Positions 53,138-61,890 of a stretch of DNA of 64,000 bases are shown piece by piece; the first letter of the stretch is position 1, and each line of letters begins with the position of its first letter. This DNA comes from Niallia sp. FSL W8-0635 (lineage in GTDB: Bacteria > Bacillota > Bacilli > Bacillales > Cytobacillaceae), in NCBI RefSeq assembly GCF_038007965.1, contig NZ_JBBOYD010000001.1, positions 4,566,501 to 4,630,500 of the forward strand, in the 5' to 3' direction. Below the pieces are notes generated by a model. It searched no databases. It was given only the letters and a program-made list of their open reading frames with translations, and was not told the origin of the DNA. The translations under genes were made by a program, and so were the position numbers.

Positions 53138-53755
53138 CTACTTATTCATTGAATGAAGAAAGTCTCCTAACAAACTATCTAGATCATTTTCTATGTCGTC
53201 TTCTTTTTCATCCTCTTCTACCGCTATTGATTGATTATGTGTTGCTTTCTCCCAATCAAAATTATCTAAATCATCCATGTTATCTATCTCTTCGACAACA
53301 GCTGTTTCCTCAATTGCATGCAAGTAGTCATCCGCTTGAGAAGCTACGTTAATGGAAACCTGTTCGCTTGTGCTTTCCTCTTGCAAATACAAGGCCTCAT
53401 TTATATCTAAAGAGTTGCTATTTAAGGATGCAAGTAAAGCTGTTGAACGAACGGGATCCTTTAAAAGTTGGTATATAATTGCACCTAGTAAAGCCTCAGA
53501 ATGCTCGTGCTTTAACCAATTCCGCTGTGATTTACTCAATTTATGGGGAAGAGGGATCGTGATCGTTTCCCGTTCCTTCGAAAAGGATTGACCAACCCCT
53601 TGTAGCACAAACTCAGCAATTTTGCTCGAAAAATTCCTTCTTTCGACTTCCTTAAGCTTTTGTAAATGGTTTAAAAGATGATCAGGAGTATCAGAAGGGA
53701 CCCGAAATGAAATAGCTTGTCCTCTCTTAATTCCATTTGAACTAGAGCTTTTCAT
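53138..53755 (-). CDS. ParR-like DNA-binding adaptor with tandem ribbon-helix-helix motifs
   Basis: This 205-residue protein has no direct family match from memory. Two consecutive strand-helix-helix units are visible: QAISFRVPSDTPDHLLNHLQ and NFSSKIAEFVLQG (about 13-55), then TITIPLPHKLSKSQ with LLGAIIYQLLKD (about 64-100). ParR proteins of type II partition systems are RHH proteins. The rest is acidic and disordered, ending in an amphipathic DLDSLLGDFLHSMNK, like the ParR tail that binds ParM filaments. It follows the actin-like gene by 12 nt. Inference: the adaptor between the actin filament and the GTNNAC array upstream. Confidence 0.75.
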   Translation of the reverse strand: MKSSSSNGIKRGQAISFRVPSDTPDHLLNHLQKLKEVERRNFSSKIAEFVLQGVGQSFSKERETITIPLPHKLSKSQRNWLKHEHSEALLGAIIYQLLKDPVRSTALLASLNSNSLDINEALYLQEESTSEQVSINVASQADDYLHAIEETAVVEEIDNMDDLDNFDWEKATHNQSIAVEEDEKEDDIENDLDSLLGDFLHSMNK

Positions 53756-53767
53756 ATCATCACCCTA

Positions 53768-54937
53768 TTAATTTTTCACAGGTTCTTGTTGTGGTTTAGG
53801 CTTCTCCGACTTTCTTACAAAATCGGTAATGAGCTTATAATAAGCATTTGCCATCATCCAAATACTCTCTTTCTCATCTTCAAAGAATTCAATGTTATAG
53901 CCATCTAAATTATTATTTAATGTTTTAATGTACTCTTTTAATACATTTGCTCCTCCACCAACAAAATAACAAATTTCTGTCTGGGAATTCTTCTGCCATA
54001 CATTACGCAATAATCGATATTGCTTTTTCGCTAGTTCAAGTAAGATACGATCAGTAATATCATGAACACTTGTCCGACTTCCTTTAACCATGATGTGGTT
54101 CCTGTCATTTTTTCTCGTAATAATTTCCACCACATCTCGACGACTGTCTAATTCAATACCGTGTTTGGATCTAATTTCTTCCCTTATTGACTCTAATGAT
54201 TCCGATACGCCAAGATTAAACCCTTGCGCCTTATCGTCGTCAACATTTCGATTCTTAATAACAGCGATATCTGTAGATAAACCACCTATATCCTGAATAA
54301 TAATCCGTTTATCTATTAAATCTTTATTAATAATTTTTAAATGATTATCCATTACAAGATTGATGTATGCTGCAAATCCTTCAGGATAAATCTTTACTTC
54401 ATTAAATTTAATATTTACTTTCAATCCTTGATATTTAGGTGTGACAAGAAATTCCACTTGATGGACAGAACCAACTAACTTGGAGCGGTATCCAGCGTCC
54501 TTCCCTTCCTTTACTTCACGAAGAGGAAGACCTGTTCCAAGCGTATAATTTGCATCAATCACATTTTTCATCCTTGGAAAAGAATTCGCATTTTTCTCAT
54601 TAACAGCATCTAATGCCAATGTGGCAAAAAGCATAACCAATGTTTGGTCTTCTTCCGATTTAGCACTTCCTGGATCTAATTCCGTTGCACTGCTACTCTT
54701 TGTTGCCAAATGCCCTACACGATAGATAGCATTATTTTCTTTTAACGCAGGTGAATGAACCTTAATATGTATTCCTTCTAGAGGATTTTTATTATCCAAT
54801 TCTTCTATCCCTATTACAGGACGATCTTCCGTATCTCTTGCCATAATATTAGGAATATTCAATTCGTACTCTAATTCCCCAAAGATTGCCTTAATGGAAT
54901 CATTACCAACATCAACAGCCGCAATTCTAGAGCCCAT
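53768..54937 (-). CDS. ParM/StbA-type actin-like ATPase
   Basis: This 389-residue protein is an actin-fold ATPase of the ParM/StbA kind. It has phosphate 1 (IAAVDVGNDSIKAIFG), phosphate 2 (IIQDIGGLSTDIAVI) and an adenosine loop (CYFVGGGANVLKEY). Such proteins form filaments that separate plasmid copies. A ParR-like gene follows, and a repeat array precedes it. The ATG at 54937 (AAAAGGA upstream) is preferred to one seven codons earlier, which lacks a site. Neighbours are chromosomal, so the system is either domesticated or of plasmid/prophage origin. Confidence 0.88.
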   Translation of the reverse strand: MGSRIAAVDVGNDSIKAIFGELEYELNIPNIMARDTEDRPVIGIEELDNKNPLEGIHIKVHSPALKENNAIYRVGHLATKSSSATELDPGSAKSEEDQTLVMLFATLALDAVNEKNANSFPRMKNVIDANYTLGTGLPLREVKEGKDAGYRSKLVGSVHQVEFLVTPKYQGLKVNIKFNEVKIYPEGFAAYINLVMDNHLKIINKDLIDKRIIIQDIGGLSTDIAVIKNRNVDDDKAQGFNLGVSESLESIREEIRSKHGIELDSRRDVVEIITRKNDRNHIMVKGSRTSVHDITDRILLELAKKQYRLLRNVWQKNSQTEICYFVGGGANVLKEYIKTLNNNLDGYNIEFFEDEKESIWMMANAYYKLITDFVRKSEKPKPQQEPVKN

Positions 54938-55060
54938 CTTCTCATCATTCCTTTTCATTTAATTTAATAAAAGCTTAACCAGTGAATCTCTTATTTCTAA
55001 TTAAAGGCTATAGGAGATTACTAGATTAATCAATACGCTTTACCCAAAAAACATGCAACT

Positions 55061-55225
55061 GTAAACATCTCGTAAACTATGCATATTTGTCTACATTTTT
55101 GTAATCTTTGAATACAAATGTGTATACATCGCGTATTTTCAGAGTATATACACGTTCGTTTACAAGTAAACATATTTGTATACGTAATGTTTACTTTTTG
55201 TATACTTGTAAATATTTTTGTTTAC
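55061..55225. repeat. Helically phased GTNNAC array, probable centromere (parC-like)
   Basis: About a dozen GTNNAC hexamers (GTAAAC, GTTTAC, GTATAC, GTCTAC) lie at 55061, 55072, 55089, 55122, 55158, 55166, 55178, 55189, 55200 and 55220, with near-matches at 55101, 55144 and 55208. The commonest spacing is 11-12 bp, one DNA turn. The array is immediately upstream of the parM-like gene, as parC is in plasmid R1, whose ParR repeats are also 11 bp. It probably serves both as partition site and as operator for self-repression. Confidence 0.8.
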
Positions 55226-55357
55226 AAGTATTTTTTTAGAATATCTCCACTGCTTCATCAAGATGAAAATGGAAGTGCTTAGCAATTCTTATTTCCATAG
55301 ATTCGATAGAAAAAGATTTAATAGACTTTTATTTATTGAAGTAGTATCCCTGTTCAA
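55226..55357. other. Non-coding stretch, nothing recognised
   Basis: AT-rich, no credible ORF and no clear repeat was found between the GTNNAC array and the GC-rich segment. Confidence 0.5.
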
Positions 55358-55470
55358 GATCCGAGATGAGAGTGGGTTGTATAGGCTGCCACCCTAAGAG
55401 TTCCCTTGTCTGCGCGCTTGACCGAGGGATATCGAGACCAGCAAGGGTATAGGTTGCTCTCTTTCGGAAC
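55358..55470 (+). other. GC-rich structured segment, possible mobile-element non-coding end
   Basis: This stretch is visibly richer in G and C than its surroundings. It has potential pairings (CCCTTG with CAAGGG, TCCCT with AGGGA) and a partial direct repeat GTATAGGCTGCC (55379-55390) and GTATAGGTTGCT (55447-55458). It reminds me of non-coding ends of IS110-like elements that encode a guide (bridge) RNA, but no transposase is left and I cannot confirm this. Confidence 0.3.
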
Positions 55471-55670
55471 TACAGGATGTAGATACAAATACTCGTACTA
55501 ATGAACAAGTAATGGAATGGATTTTCCAAAAGATACAGGAGATTGAACGTAAGAAAGAAGAATACGATCAAATGCTAAATACTCTCCACTTCATGTTGGA
55601 ATACAGGGTAGCATTGAAGAATGACCCAATAAAGGCTCAATCTATGTTAAAGGGACAACATTCTGATTAA
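55437..55670 (+). pseudogene. C-terminal remnant of a MerR-family regulator
   Basis: An open frame begins after a stop codon (55419-55421) and has no proper start. It reads SKGIGCSLSELQDV, then VMEWIFQKIQEIERKKEEYD and ends MLKGQHSD. The pattern (a G-x-S-L-x-E-L bend, then a long dimerisation helix) is that of MerR-family C-termini. The DNA-binding half is missing. The junction lies within the GC-rich segment. Confidence 0.55.
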
Positions 55671-55814
55671 GTCAGGCTTTCGTTTGACTTTGATTTTTTT
55701 ACAAAGTTAAATTGCAATTTTATTAACGTTTTTCTCCTTAAAAAATTTATGCCTTCTTTTAACATAAAAAATCCGAACGAGTGGATATTTCATCGTTCGG
55801 GTAATAGTTTTATA

Positions 55815-56939
55815 CTATTTAACAAGATTCATCTTTAAATCTTCCAGCATAAATCTAATAACATCAAAATTGCGTTCATATTCCTGTTCATCTCGTCTCG
55901 CATTCACTGCGATTAACGGTATATCTTGCTCAAACTTAGAGCCGTGTGTTCGAACTGTAACTACCAGCTCTTCATCCTCTAGTTCTCCAAACGCTACTTC
56001 TTTTGTTCCAAAAACAACGAAGTCACCTATCCGACTATCTGGTAAACTTAATTGCTCAACTGCCTCGTCACGTGTATAAATACTTTCAATAAATGAATAA
56101 GACTTAAGATGCTGATAAATAGATTCCTTTTCATTTTGATTTTTTGCATAAACGTAAACGGCGCAACCTTCTTGGTAGATGTGGTTTTCGAGATAACGAT
56201 CTTTTAATGGCAACATACAAACTGTATCAAATGATGAATGGTCCATTTTTTTCTGTAAATCGATCAATAATGATTTTGTGGTCATTCCATGATCAGCTGT
56301 TATGTAGATTTCTCGGTCTGGATCTAACTCATAGATTTTCCCGATCCAATAATCAATGCTTTCCATCTGCTTTTTAGCAATTTCATGATCAGGGTTGTAG
56401 TTATGCATCGTATAATCATTTGTCGTACAATAAATAAAATCAGGGTTATCCTTCCGAATTAAATTGTAACATGCTTCCATAATCCATTCATTAGCTTCTG
56501 GTGTTGCAACATATGGTGGCATTTCCATATCCAAATGTTTAACCAGATTTTCCTCAGGATGCTCAGCACTCAGTCCGAAGCTCACATTATCACCAAACAC
56601 CTGTAACACTTTCCCCTTTACCACAAGCAAAGCAGTACTTTTCCCTTCCTTTGCATAGGCATCCAAAATCGTTTCTTTATCTAAAAAGCCTTTCCCTTCA
56701 ATAAAACCTTGCTCCTCTGTCTCAGGATTGTAATAATAATTCCCTGTTACCTGATGTTCAATTGGTAATGAACCAGTCAGGATTGTTGCATGATTAACAT
56801 TTGTAACGGATGGAAGAGCCGATTTTACATTTTTAAAGAAACCTTGATTAGCCAATTGGCCTATATTATTTGTTACCCCTTGTTGCAGATACTCGTGTGC
56901 ACATCCATCTATTACGATAACAATTGCTTTTTTTGACAT
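55815..56939 (-). CDS. phnA: Phosphonoacetate hydrolase (alkaline phosphatase superfamily)
   Basis: This 374-residue zinc enzyme cleaves the C-P bond of phosphonoacetate to acetate and phosphate. The family pattern is present: metal Asp in IVIVIDGCAHEYL, nucleophile Thr in LPSVTNVNHATILTGS, TTNDYTMHNYNP with Asp and His, TADHGM, and RTHGSKFEQDIPL near the end. The ATG at 56939 is favoured, nine bases after GGAG. It is the last gene after phnD, phnC and phnE, which supply the substrate. The name phnA is shared with the unrelated YjdM family. Confidence 0.88.
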   Translation of the reverse strand: MSKKAIVIVIDGCAHEYLQQGVTNNIGQLANQGFFKNVKSALPSVTNVNHATILTGSLPIEHQVTGNYYYNPETEEQGFIEGKGFLDKETILDAYAKEGKSTALLVVKGKVLQVFGDNVSFGLSAEHPEENLVKHLDMEMPPYVATPEANEWIMEACYNLIRKDNPDFIYCTTNDYTMHNYNPDHEIAKKQMESIDYWIGKIYELDPDREIYITADHGMTTKSLLIDLQKKMDHSSFDTVCMLPLKDRYLENHIYQEGCAVYVYAKNQNEKESIYQHLKSYSFIESIYTRDEAVEQLSLPDSRIGDFVVFGTKEVAFGELEDEELVVTVRTHGSKFEQDIPLIAVNARRDEQEYERNFDVIRFMLEDLKMNLVK

Positions 56940-56970
56940 TTTCATTCTCTCCTCATTTTCTAGAATTCTA

Positions 56971-57768
56971 TTAAATAATTTTTTGTCTTAATTTCCCAGA
57001 AATAAAATCTGTAACTGTTACCATCAAAATAATGACTAAAATAATCATAAAGGCCTCATTGTATCTGAATAATCTCATTGCTGTATTTAGCTCAAAACCA
57101 AGCCCACCTGCACCAACTAAGCCAAGAACGGTTGCATGACGAACATTTGATTCCAGTCTATACAGCGTATAAGTAATTGTTTCTGGCAAGATTTGTGGGA
57201 TAATGGACCAACGCAATACAGTTAGTAATTTGACACCAGTGCTTTCAATCGCTTCTCTTGGACCAGCATCAATATTTTCAATCGCTTCTGCATAAAGCTT
57301 TCCAAGCTCTCCGCATGAATAAACAGCGAGTGCCAAAACACCTGGAAAGGAACCTAACCCTACTGCTGCAACAAAAATTAATGCCCAAATTAAATCTGGT
57401 ATAGAACGCAGCGTATTTAAGATCAAGCGGCATACATAATACACAATTGGATTTGATCCAAATAAGTTTTTTGCGGCTCCCATAGCAAGGAGGGTACTGA
57501 AAAATACAGAAATTAATGTACCCCAGAGAGCAACTTCGAGCGTAACTATCATCGGGCGAAATAAGCCTGTAAGCATGGAGACATCTGGTGGTAGCATGTT
57601 TCCTAATAAATGTAATAGGGAAGGAATTCCTTCAATAAATGCTCCTATACTTATCCCTAAATCATTGGCAGTCCATAGTAAGACAATAATCGATATAAAA
57701 GTGATTCCAATCATTTTAGGGAGTTTTGGATTAAATGATGGATTTTTCATTTGTAGCACTTTTCTCAT
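56971..57768 (-). CDS. phnE: Phosphonate ABC transporter permease PhnE
   Basis: This 265-residue membrane protein has about six TM segments and the PhnE pattern: LFRPMIVTLEVALWGTLISV, LILNTLRSIPDLIWALIF and the EAA loop AIENIDAGPREAIESTGVKL. The ATG at 57768 follows GGAG by seven bases and lies inside phnC (38-base overlap). It carries phosphonate across the membrane. Confidence 0.93.
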   Translation of the reverse strand: MRKVLQMKNPSFNPKLPKMIGITFISIIVLLWTANDLGISIGAFIEGIPSLLHLLGNMLPPDVSMLTGLFRPMIVTLEVALWGTLISVFFSTLLAMGAAKNLFGSNPIVYYVCRLILNTLRSIPDLIWALIFVAAVGLGSFPGVLALAVYSCGELGKLYAEAIENIDAGPREAIESTGVKLLTVLRWSIIPQILPETITYTLYRLESNVRHATVLGLVGAGGLGFELNTAMRLFRYNEAFMIILVIILMVTVTDFISGKLRQKII

Positions 57769-58540
57769 ACCTTTTCTCCAATCCATCGAGATTGTCATAA
57801 ATTTTCTTTAAATCCAAATCTGTTATTTTTGCTTCGATTTTATCGACCACTATTTTCCCATTGGCAAAACCAATGATTCGCTTCCCGAATTCACGGGACA
57901 AATTGATTTGATGTAAACTTACGACGATAGTAATATTCTCTGTTTCATTAATTTCTTTCAAAATCCCCATGATTTCGGCAGCTGTTATTGGATCTAAACT
58001 TGCTACCGGCTCATCTGCTAAAATTATTTCTGGCTTCTGAGCTAACGCCCGGGCAATCCCCACTCTCTGCTTTTGACCACCACTCAATTGATCAGCACGT
58101 TTATGCGCAAAATCCGCTAAACCTACCTTTTCCAGTTGATCCATTGCAAACTGCTTTTCTTTTTCAGTAAAAATGCCTAGTAGTCCTCTTCCAAATGGAA
58201 TTTTATATAACATGCCACATAAAACATTTTCAAGAACGCTCAATCTATTCACTAAATTGTAATGCTGAAAAACCATAGCAATTTTATTTCGTATTTTCCT
58301 TAATTCTCTTGCTCTATAAATCAACTTTTCACCCTCAATGTAAATTTCACCTTGCTGAGGACAGATAAAACCATTCATCGTTCTTAAAAAGGTAGATTTA
58401 CCTGCCCCGCTTCGACCTAAAATCGTGCAAAACTCACCTTTATCTACATGAAAATTAACTTGATTTAAAACTGGCTTCCTATTTTCTTTATAAGCATGTG
58501 TTATGTTTTTCACCTGAATTGCAGGGATTTGATTGTTCAT
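57731..58540 (-). CDS. phnC: Phosphonate ABC transporter ATPase PhnC
   Basis: This 269-residue ATPase has Walker A GRSGAGKST, signature [15 protein letters not shown], Walker B IILADEPVASLDP and switch SLHQ. The phrase FQHYNLVNRLSVLENVLCG is specific to PhnC. The ATG at 58540 with GGAG nine bases upstream is chosen. It energises PhnE, with PhnD as binding protein. Confidence 0.95.
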   Translation of the reverse strand: MNNQIPAIQVKNITHAYKENRKPVLNQVNFHVDKGEFCTILGRSGAGKSTFLRTMNGFICPQQGEIYIEGEKLIYRARELRKIRNKIAMVFQHYNLVNRLSVLENVLCGMLYKIPFGRGLLGIFTEKEKQFAMDQLEKVGLADFAHKRADQLSGGQKQRVGIARALAQKPEIILADEPVASLDPITAAEIMGILKEINETENITIVVSLHQINLSREFGKRIIGFANGKIVVDKIEAKITDLDLKKIYDNLDGLEKRYEKSATNEKSII

Positions 58541-58598
58541 GCTATGTATCTCCATCCTTCATTTCGTTATTAAGAGCGTCAAAATAGTCTCTAGATAG

Positions 58599-59495
58599 TT
58601 ATTCAAACGATGGTTCCACTCCTGCTTCTTTAAATGCTTCTCGAACAATATCATAATCACTATCGCTAACTTTCTTAAACGCACCGTATCCTGTGCCGGC
58701 TAATGCCTTTGTAATACCTTCTTTGTCATTAATTGCCTCAAGTAGCTTTTTCTTTACCTCTTCTGAAAGATCCGTGCGATAAGCCATTAAATCATTAGGA
58801 ATTTCCATCGATTTTGCTATCACGCGTATATCCTCCTCTTTGACTAGACCTGACTCATAAAAACCTTCTAATAAACGACTTGATACAGTGGCACCATCCA
58901 AAGTGCCATTTGCGACTGAAAGTGCACTTGCATCATGACTTCCTGAATAGGTTACATTCGCAAAATCCTTTTTGGGATTTAGTCCTTCTTGAATAAGCTG
59001 ATAGTTTCCAAAAATATTTCCCGATGTTGAAGCTGGATCTGTGAAGGCAAAGTTTTTCCCTTTAAGGTCCTCTACTGTTTGAATATCAGATTTGCTGTTT
59101 ACGATTACCCAGCTTTGATAAGGGGAGGCTCCTTCTTCCTGTGTTGCTTGTGCAAATGCTTCAATATCCGCTTCCGTGATTTCTTTAGCTAATAAATACT
59201 CAGTCGGCCCAAACCAGGTGACGTCCAATTTCCCAGAATTTATCGCTTCTACAACAGCTGTGTAATCGGCCCCTACAAATAATTCAAATTTGTATCCTGT
59301 TTTCTCCTCCATATGTTCTTTAAAAGCTTCATATTGCCTTAGGATTTCTGCTGAATCTTCCTGTGGTGATAACCCCATTCTTATCGTAACTTGGGAATTC
59401 TCATCTAACTTTGCTTCTGTTTTAGAAGAGCAGCCTGCCAAGATAATCAACATTAAAATGGATAGCATAACAAACCACGAATGGACTCGTTTCAT
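58599..59495 (-). CDS. phnD: Phosphonate-binding lipoprotein PhnD
   Basis: This 298-residue protein has a signal with lipobox ILAGC and the PhnD pattern: IRMGLSPQEDSAEILRQYEA, KLDVTWFGPTEYLLAKE, FAFTDPASTSGNIFGNYQLI. It binds phosphonates outside the cell and is the first gene of the phnDCE-phnA operon. The LysR gene lies upstream on the other strand. Confidence 0.94.
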   Translation of the reverse strand: MKRVHSWFVMLSILMLIILAGCSSKTEAKLDENSQVTIRMGLSPQEDSAEILRQYEAFKEHMEEKTGYKFELFVGADYTAVVEAINSGKLDVTWFGPTEYLLAKEITEADIEAFAQATQEEGASPYQSWVIVNSKSDIQTVEDLKGKNFAFTDPASTSGNIFGNYQLIQEGLNPKKDFANVTYSGSHDASALSVANGTLDGATVSSRLLEGFYESGLVKEEDIRVIAKSMEIPNDLMAYRTDLSEEVKKKLLEAINDKEGITKALAGTGYGAFKKVSDSDYDIVREAFKEAGVEPSFE

Positions 59496-59647
59496 CTTTT
59501 TTTCACCTCGATTATTTAATTTCTTTCTAACTAGTCCAAGTATAAAATTTCAATATTCGCGGTTAATTAAATCAGTGTAAATATGGAGTAAAAGGGTTTG
59601 TTTTTTTTAATAACTCATATAGAATTTATTAATAAGCAAATAGAAGA

Positions 59648-59685
59648 TTAAGAATTAACAAAAAATAAGTTAAGTTATTAACAAA
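59648..59685. promoter_or_regulatory. Direct repeats in the phnD-LysR intergenic region
   Basis: TTAAGAATTAACAAA (from 59648) and TTAAGTTATTAACAAA (from 59670) are 22 bp apart, about two DNA turns, shortly before the LysR start. They are candidate binding sites for the LysR protein, controlling both genes. Confidence 0.5.
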
Positions 59686-59710
59686 CTACTATTTATAAGG
59701 GGAATATATT

Positions 59711-60598
59711 GTGGATTTTAAACAATTAGAAACTTTTCAAAAGGTCATCGAAAAAGGGAGCTACTCGGACGCAGCAAAAGCACTTTTTGTGAGCCAACCA
59801 ACCATTAGCACACGCTTACAGGCTCTTCAAGATGAACTTGATGTACAGCTTTTAGTCAATAATGGAAGAAAAGTAGAATTAACCTTCTCTGGTTCAGTCT
59901 TTCTAGACTATGTAAATGAAATTATGCAACTTAAGGATGATGCTTTAAAAACAATAAGTAAAACAAAAGGATTATCCTTTAATAACCTGCATATTAGTAC
60001 AACATCAATCGGTACATATATCATTCCACATATCTCTACTGCTTTTCAAAAGTCGCACCCAGGGGTTCGTCTTTCTCTATCATTTAGTAATGCAACTTCT
60101 GCAATTAAGCAGCTTTTTGAAAAAAATACGGATATCGTCGTATCACCAGCAACTTTAAAAAACAACAAACTCATTTCCACTGTCGTTGGCCATGACTCGC
60201 TCGTTCTCGTTGCAAGTACCAATCACCCATTAGCTAAAAGTAATGATAGTATCGATATTAAAGAGCTAAAAAGACACCAATTTATAATCCGTGAAGAAGG
60301 ATCTGACACGAGAAAACACTTTCAAACATGGTGTGAAACAAATAACTTCCACCCAATAGATCTCATAGAAATGGATCAATCGGAAGCTATAAAAATAGCT
60401 GTTTCAAATAATTTAGGCCTAGCACTTATGTCTAAATTCATTATTGAAAATGATTCCAAATCTGATCACTTTAAAATATTGAACGTAAAAGGATTACCAA
60501 TCCATCGTCCAATTCAAGTGTTTATGCTCGCAGACCAAGAAAAAAATCAGTTAAGACAATCATTTATCCGGTTTTTGAGGGAACGGTTAGGTGGCTAA
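59711..60598 (+). CDS. LysR-family regulator of the phosphonoacetate operon
   Basis: This 295-residue regulator has the HTH MDFKQLETFQKVIEKGSYSD and AAKALFVSQPTISTRLQALQ, and an effector domain with IREEGSDTRKHFQTWC and NNLGLALMSKFI. It starts at a GTG with AAGGGGA upstream. In Pseudomonas, a LysR protein (PhnR) induces phosphonoacetate hydrolase, and the same arrangement here suggests phosphonoacetate-dependent activation. Confidence 0.9.
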   Translation: MDFKQLETFQKVIEKGSYSDAAKALFVSQPTISTRLQALQDELDVQLLVNNGRKVELTFSGSVFLDYVNEIMQLKDDALKTISKTKGLSFNNLHISTTSIGTYIIPHISTAFQKSHPGVRLSLSFSNATSAIKQLFEKNTDIVVSPATLKNNKLISTVVGHDSLVLVASTNHPLAKSNDSIDIKELKRHQFIIREEGSDTRKHFQTWCETNNFHPIDLIEMDQSEAIKIAVSNNLGLALMSKFIIENDSKSDHFKILNVKGLPIHRPIQVFMLADQEKNQLRQSFIRFLRERLGG

Positions 60599-60890
60599 AT
60601 ACATCAAGTTGCAGGGAAATTATTATTCTATTGTTTAGGTATCACTCTTTACAAACTAGACGGGGTGTGCCACTACCCCCTAATATACAGAACCTATACA
60701 GATTCTTTACATTAAATTATGAATGAAGGAACACATGCCAAATATAATGAAAAGAGATTACATATTTTCAAAGGGGGTCTCTTCGGAGAATTCCAACGAT
60801 AACTACGACTATCAATCGTACATTGGTTTAAGCCCGAAAAAGTTTTTCTATAGTCATGAGTTTGTCAAAACAAAGATAAGGAGTGATTGT

Positions 60891-61886
60891 ATGGATACGA
60901 GTTCTCACATCATTATGGGTTTAGGATTAGCTGCCCTTGCTCAAATTGACCCCGTCATCGCTAATGATTCTACTCTTTCACAGGCTGTCTTGTTCGGTAC
61001 TGTAATTGGTTCAAATGCCCCTGATTTTGACTTCATCTATCGAATGAAAGGCAAAGGCAGCTATATCCGAAATCACCGAGCCATGTCTCATTCCTTACTG
61101 GCATTGCCACTATGGAGCGTCGCCGTTTCAGGTATTATTTATTCCTTCTTTCCAACATCATCCTTTCTCCATTTATTTTTATGGACATTCCTAGCTGTAA
61201 TTCTCCATGTATTTTTTGATTTATTTAATGTACATGGAACCCAAGTTTTACTTCCCTTCTCCAAAAAATGGATTGCGTTTGATTCAATCCCCTTAGTGGA
61301 TCCTATTATTTTATCTGTACATTTGCTTGGTTTTTGCCTGATTCCTTTTTTCGAAATGGGTAAAATGTTTTTCATCTTATACATTTTTATTTTCCTTTAC
61401 CTTGCTGCCCGTACTGCAGCAACATTAATAACAAAGCGAACATTATATCTCTATTTTAGAAATTCCACCCGAATTAAATTAATCCCACGTGCTTCCTTAT
61501 TTCAATGGGACGTAATTATTGAGACTAAGGAAGATTTTTTATTTGGTGTCTATTCAAAAGGCAGCCTACTAATCGAACATTCTCTTTTAAAGAAAATAGA
61601 TTTTCCTGAATTAGTATCTGACAGCAAAAGTCATCCTTTTGTTTCTGATTTTCTTTCTAGTACCCAATATGCTTATCCATTTGTTCAAACTAGAAAAAAT
61701 GGCTATTTAATCTACTGGAAAGACCTTCGTTTTCGTACTAATAAGTTTTTCCCTAATCTAGCCATTATCGCTGTATCGTCTGATCACAAAATGATGAATT
61801 GTTTTATCGGTACACTATACTCCCTAAAACAATATAAGCAAGTCATAAGACAATTGAAAAATACTGTAATCTTAAAAAAGGGCTGA
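60891..61886 (+). CDS. Membrane-bound metal-dependent hydrolase (YfhP-like)
   Basis: This 331-residue protein has an N-terminal TM-rich part of the LexA-binding/YdjM-YfhP type (DUF457): MDTSSHIIMGLGLAALAQID, SNAPDFDFIYRMKGKGSYIR, NHRAMSHSLLALPLW, with conserved Asp and His that bind metal. The C-terminal part (about 180-331) is specific to Bacillus YfhP. The ATG at 60891 follows AAGGAGTGATTGT; the longer upstream frame lacks a site. It is four bases from the next gene, so they are co-transcribed. The role is unknown; a membrane lipid or envelope link is suggested by the partner. Confidence 0.85.
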   Translation: MDTSSHIIMGLGLAALAQIDPVIANDSTLSQAVLFGTVIGSNAPDFDFIYRMKGKGSYIRNHRAMSHSLLALPLWSVAVSGIIYSFFPTSSFLHLFLWTFLAVILHVFFDLFNVHGTQVLLPFSKKWIAFDSIPLVDPIILSVHLLGFCLIPFFEMGKMFFILYIFIFLYLAARTAATLITKRTLYLYFRNSTRIKLIPRASLFQWDVIIETKEDFLFGVYSKGSLLIEHSLLKKIDFPELVSDSKSHPFVSDFLSSTQYAYPFVQTRKNGYLIYWKDLRFRTNKFFPNLAIIAVSSDHKMMNCFIGTLYSLKQYKQVIRQLKNTVILKKG

Positions 61887-61890
61887 TTTT

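Noticed and set aside
55061..55225. GTNNAC array considered as a replication origin with DnaA boxes
   Set aside because: The hexamers do not match TTATCCACA and no replication initiator gene is near; the partition genes explain it better.
60662..60690. GGGGTGTGCCACTACCCC hairpin after the LysR gene
   Set aside because: The stem is short and there is no T-tract on either side, so a terminator call is not supported.
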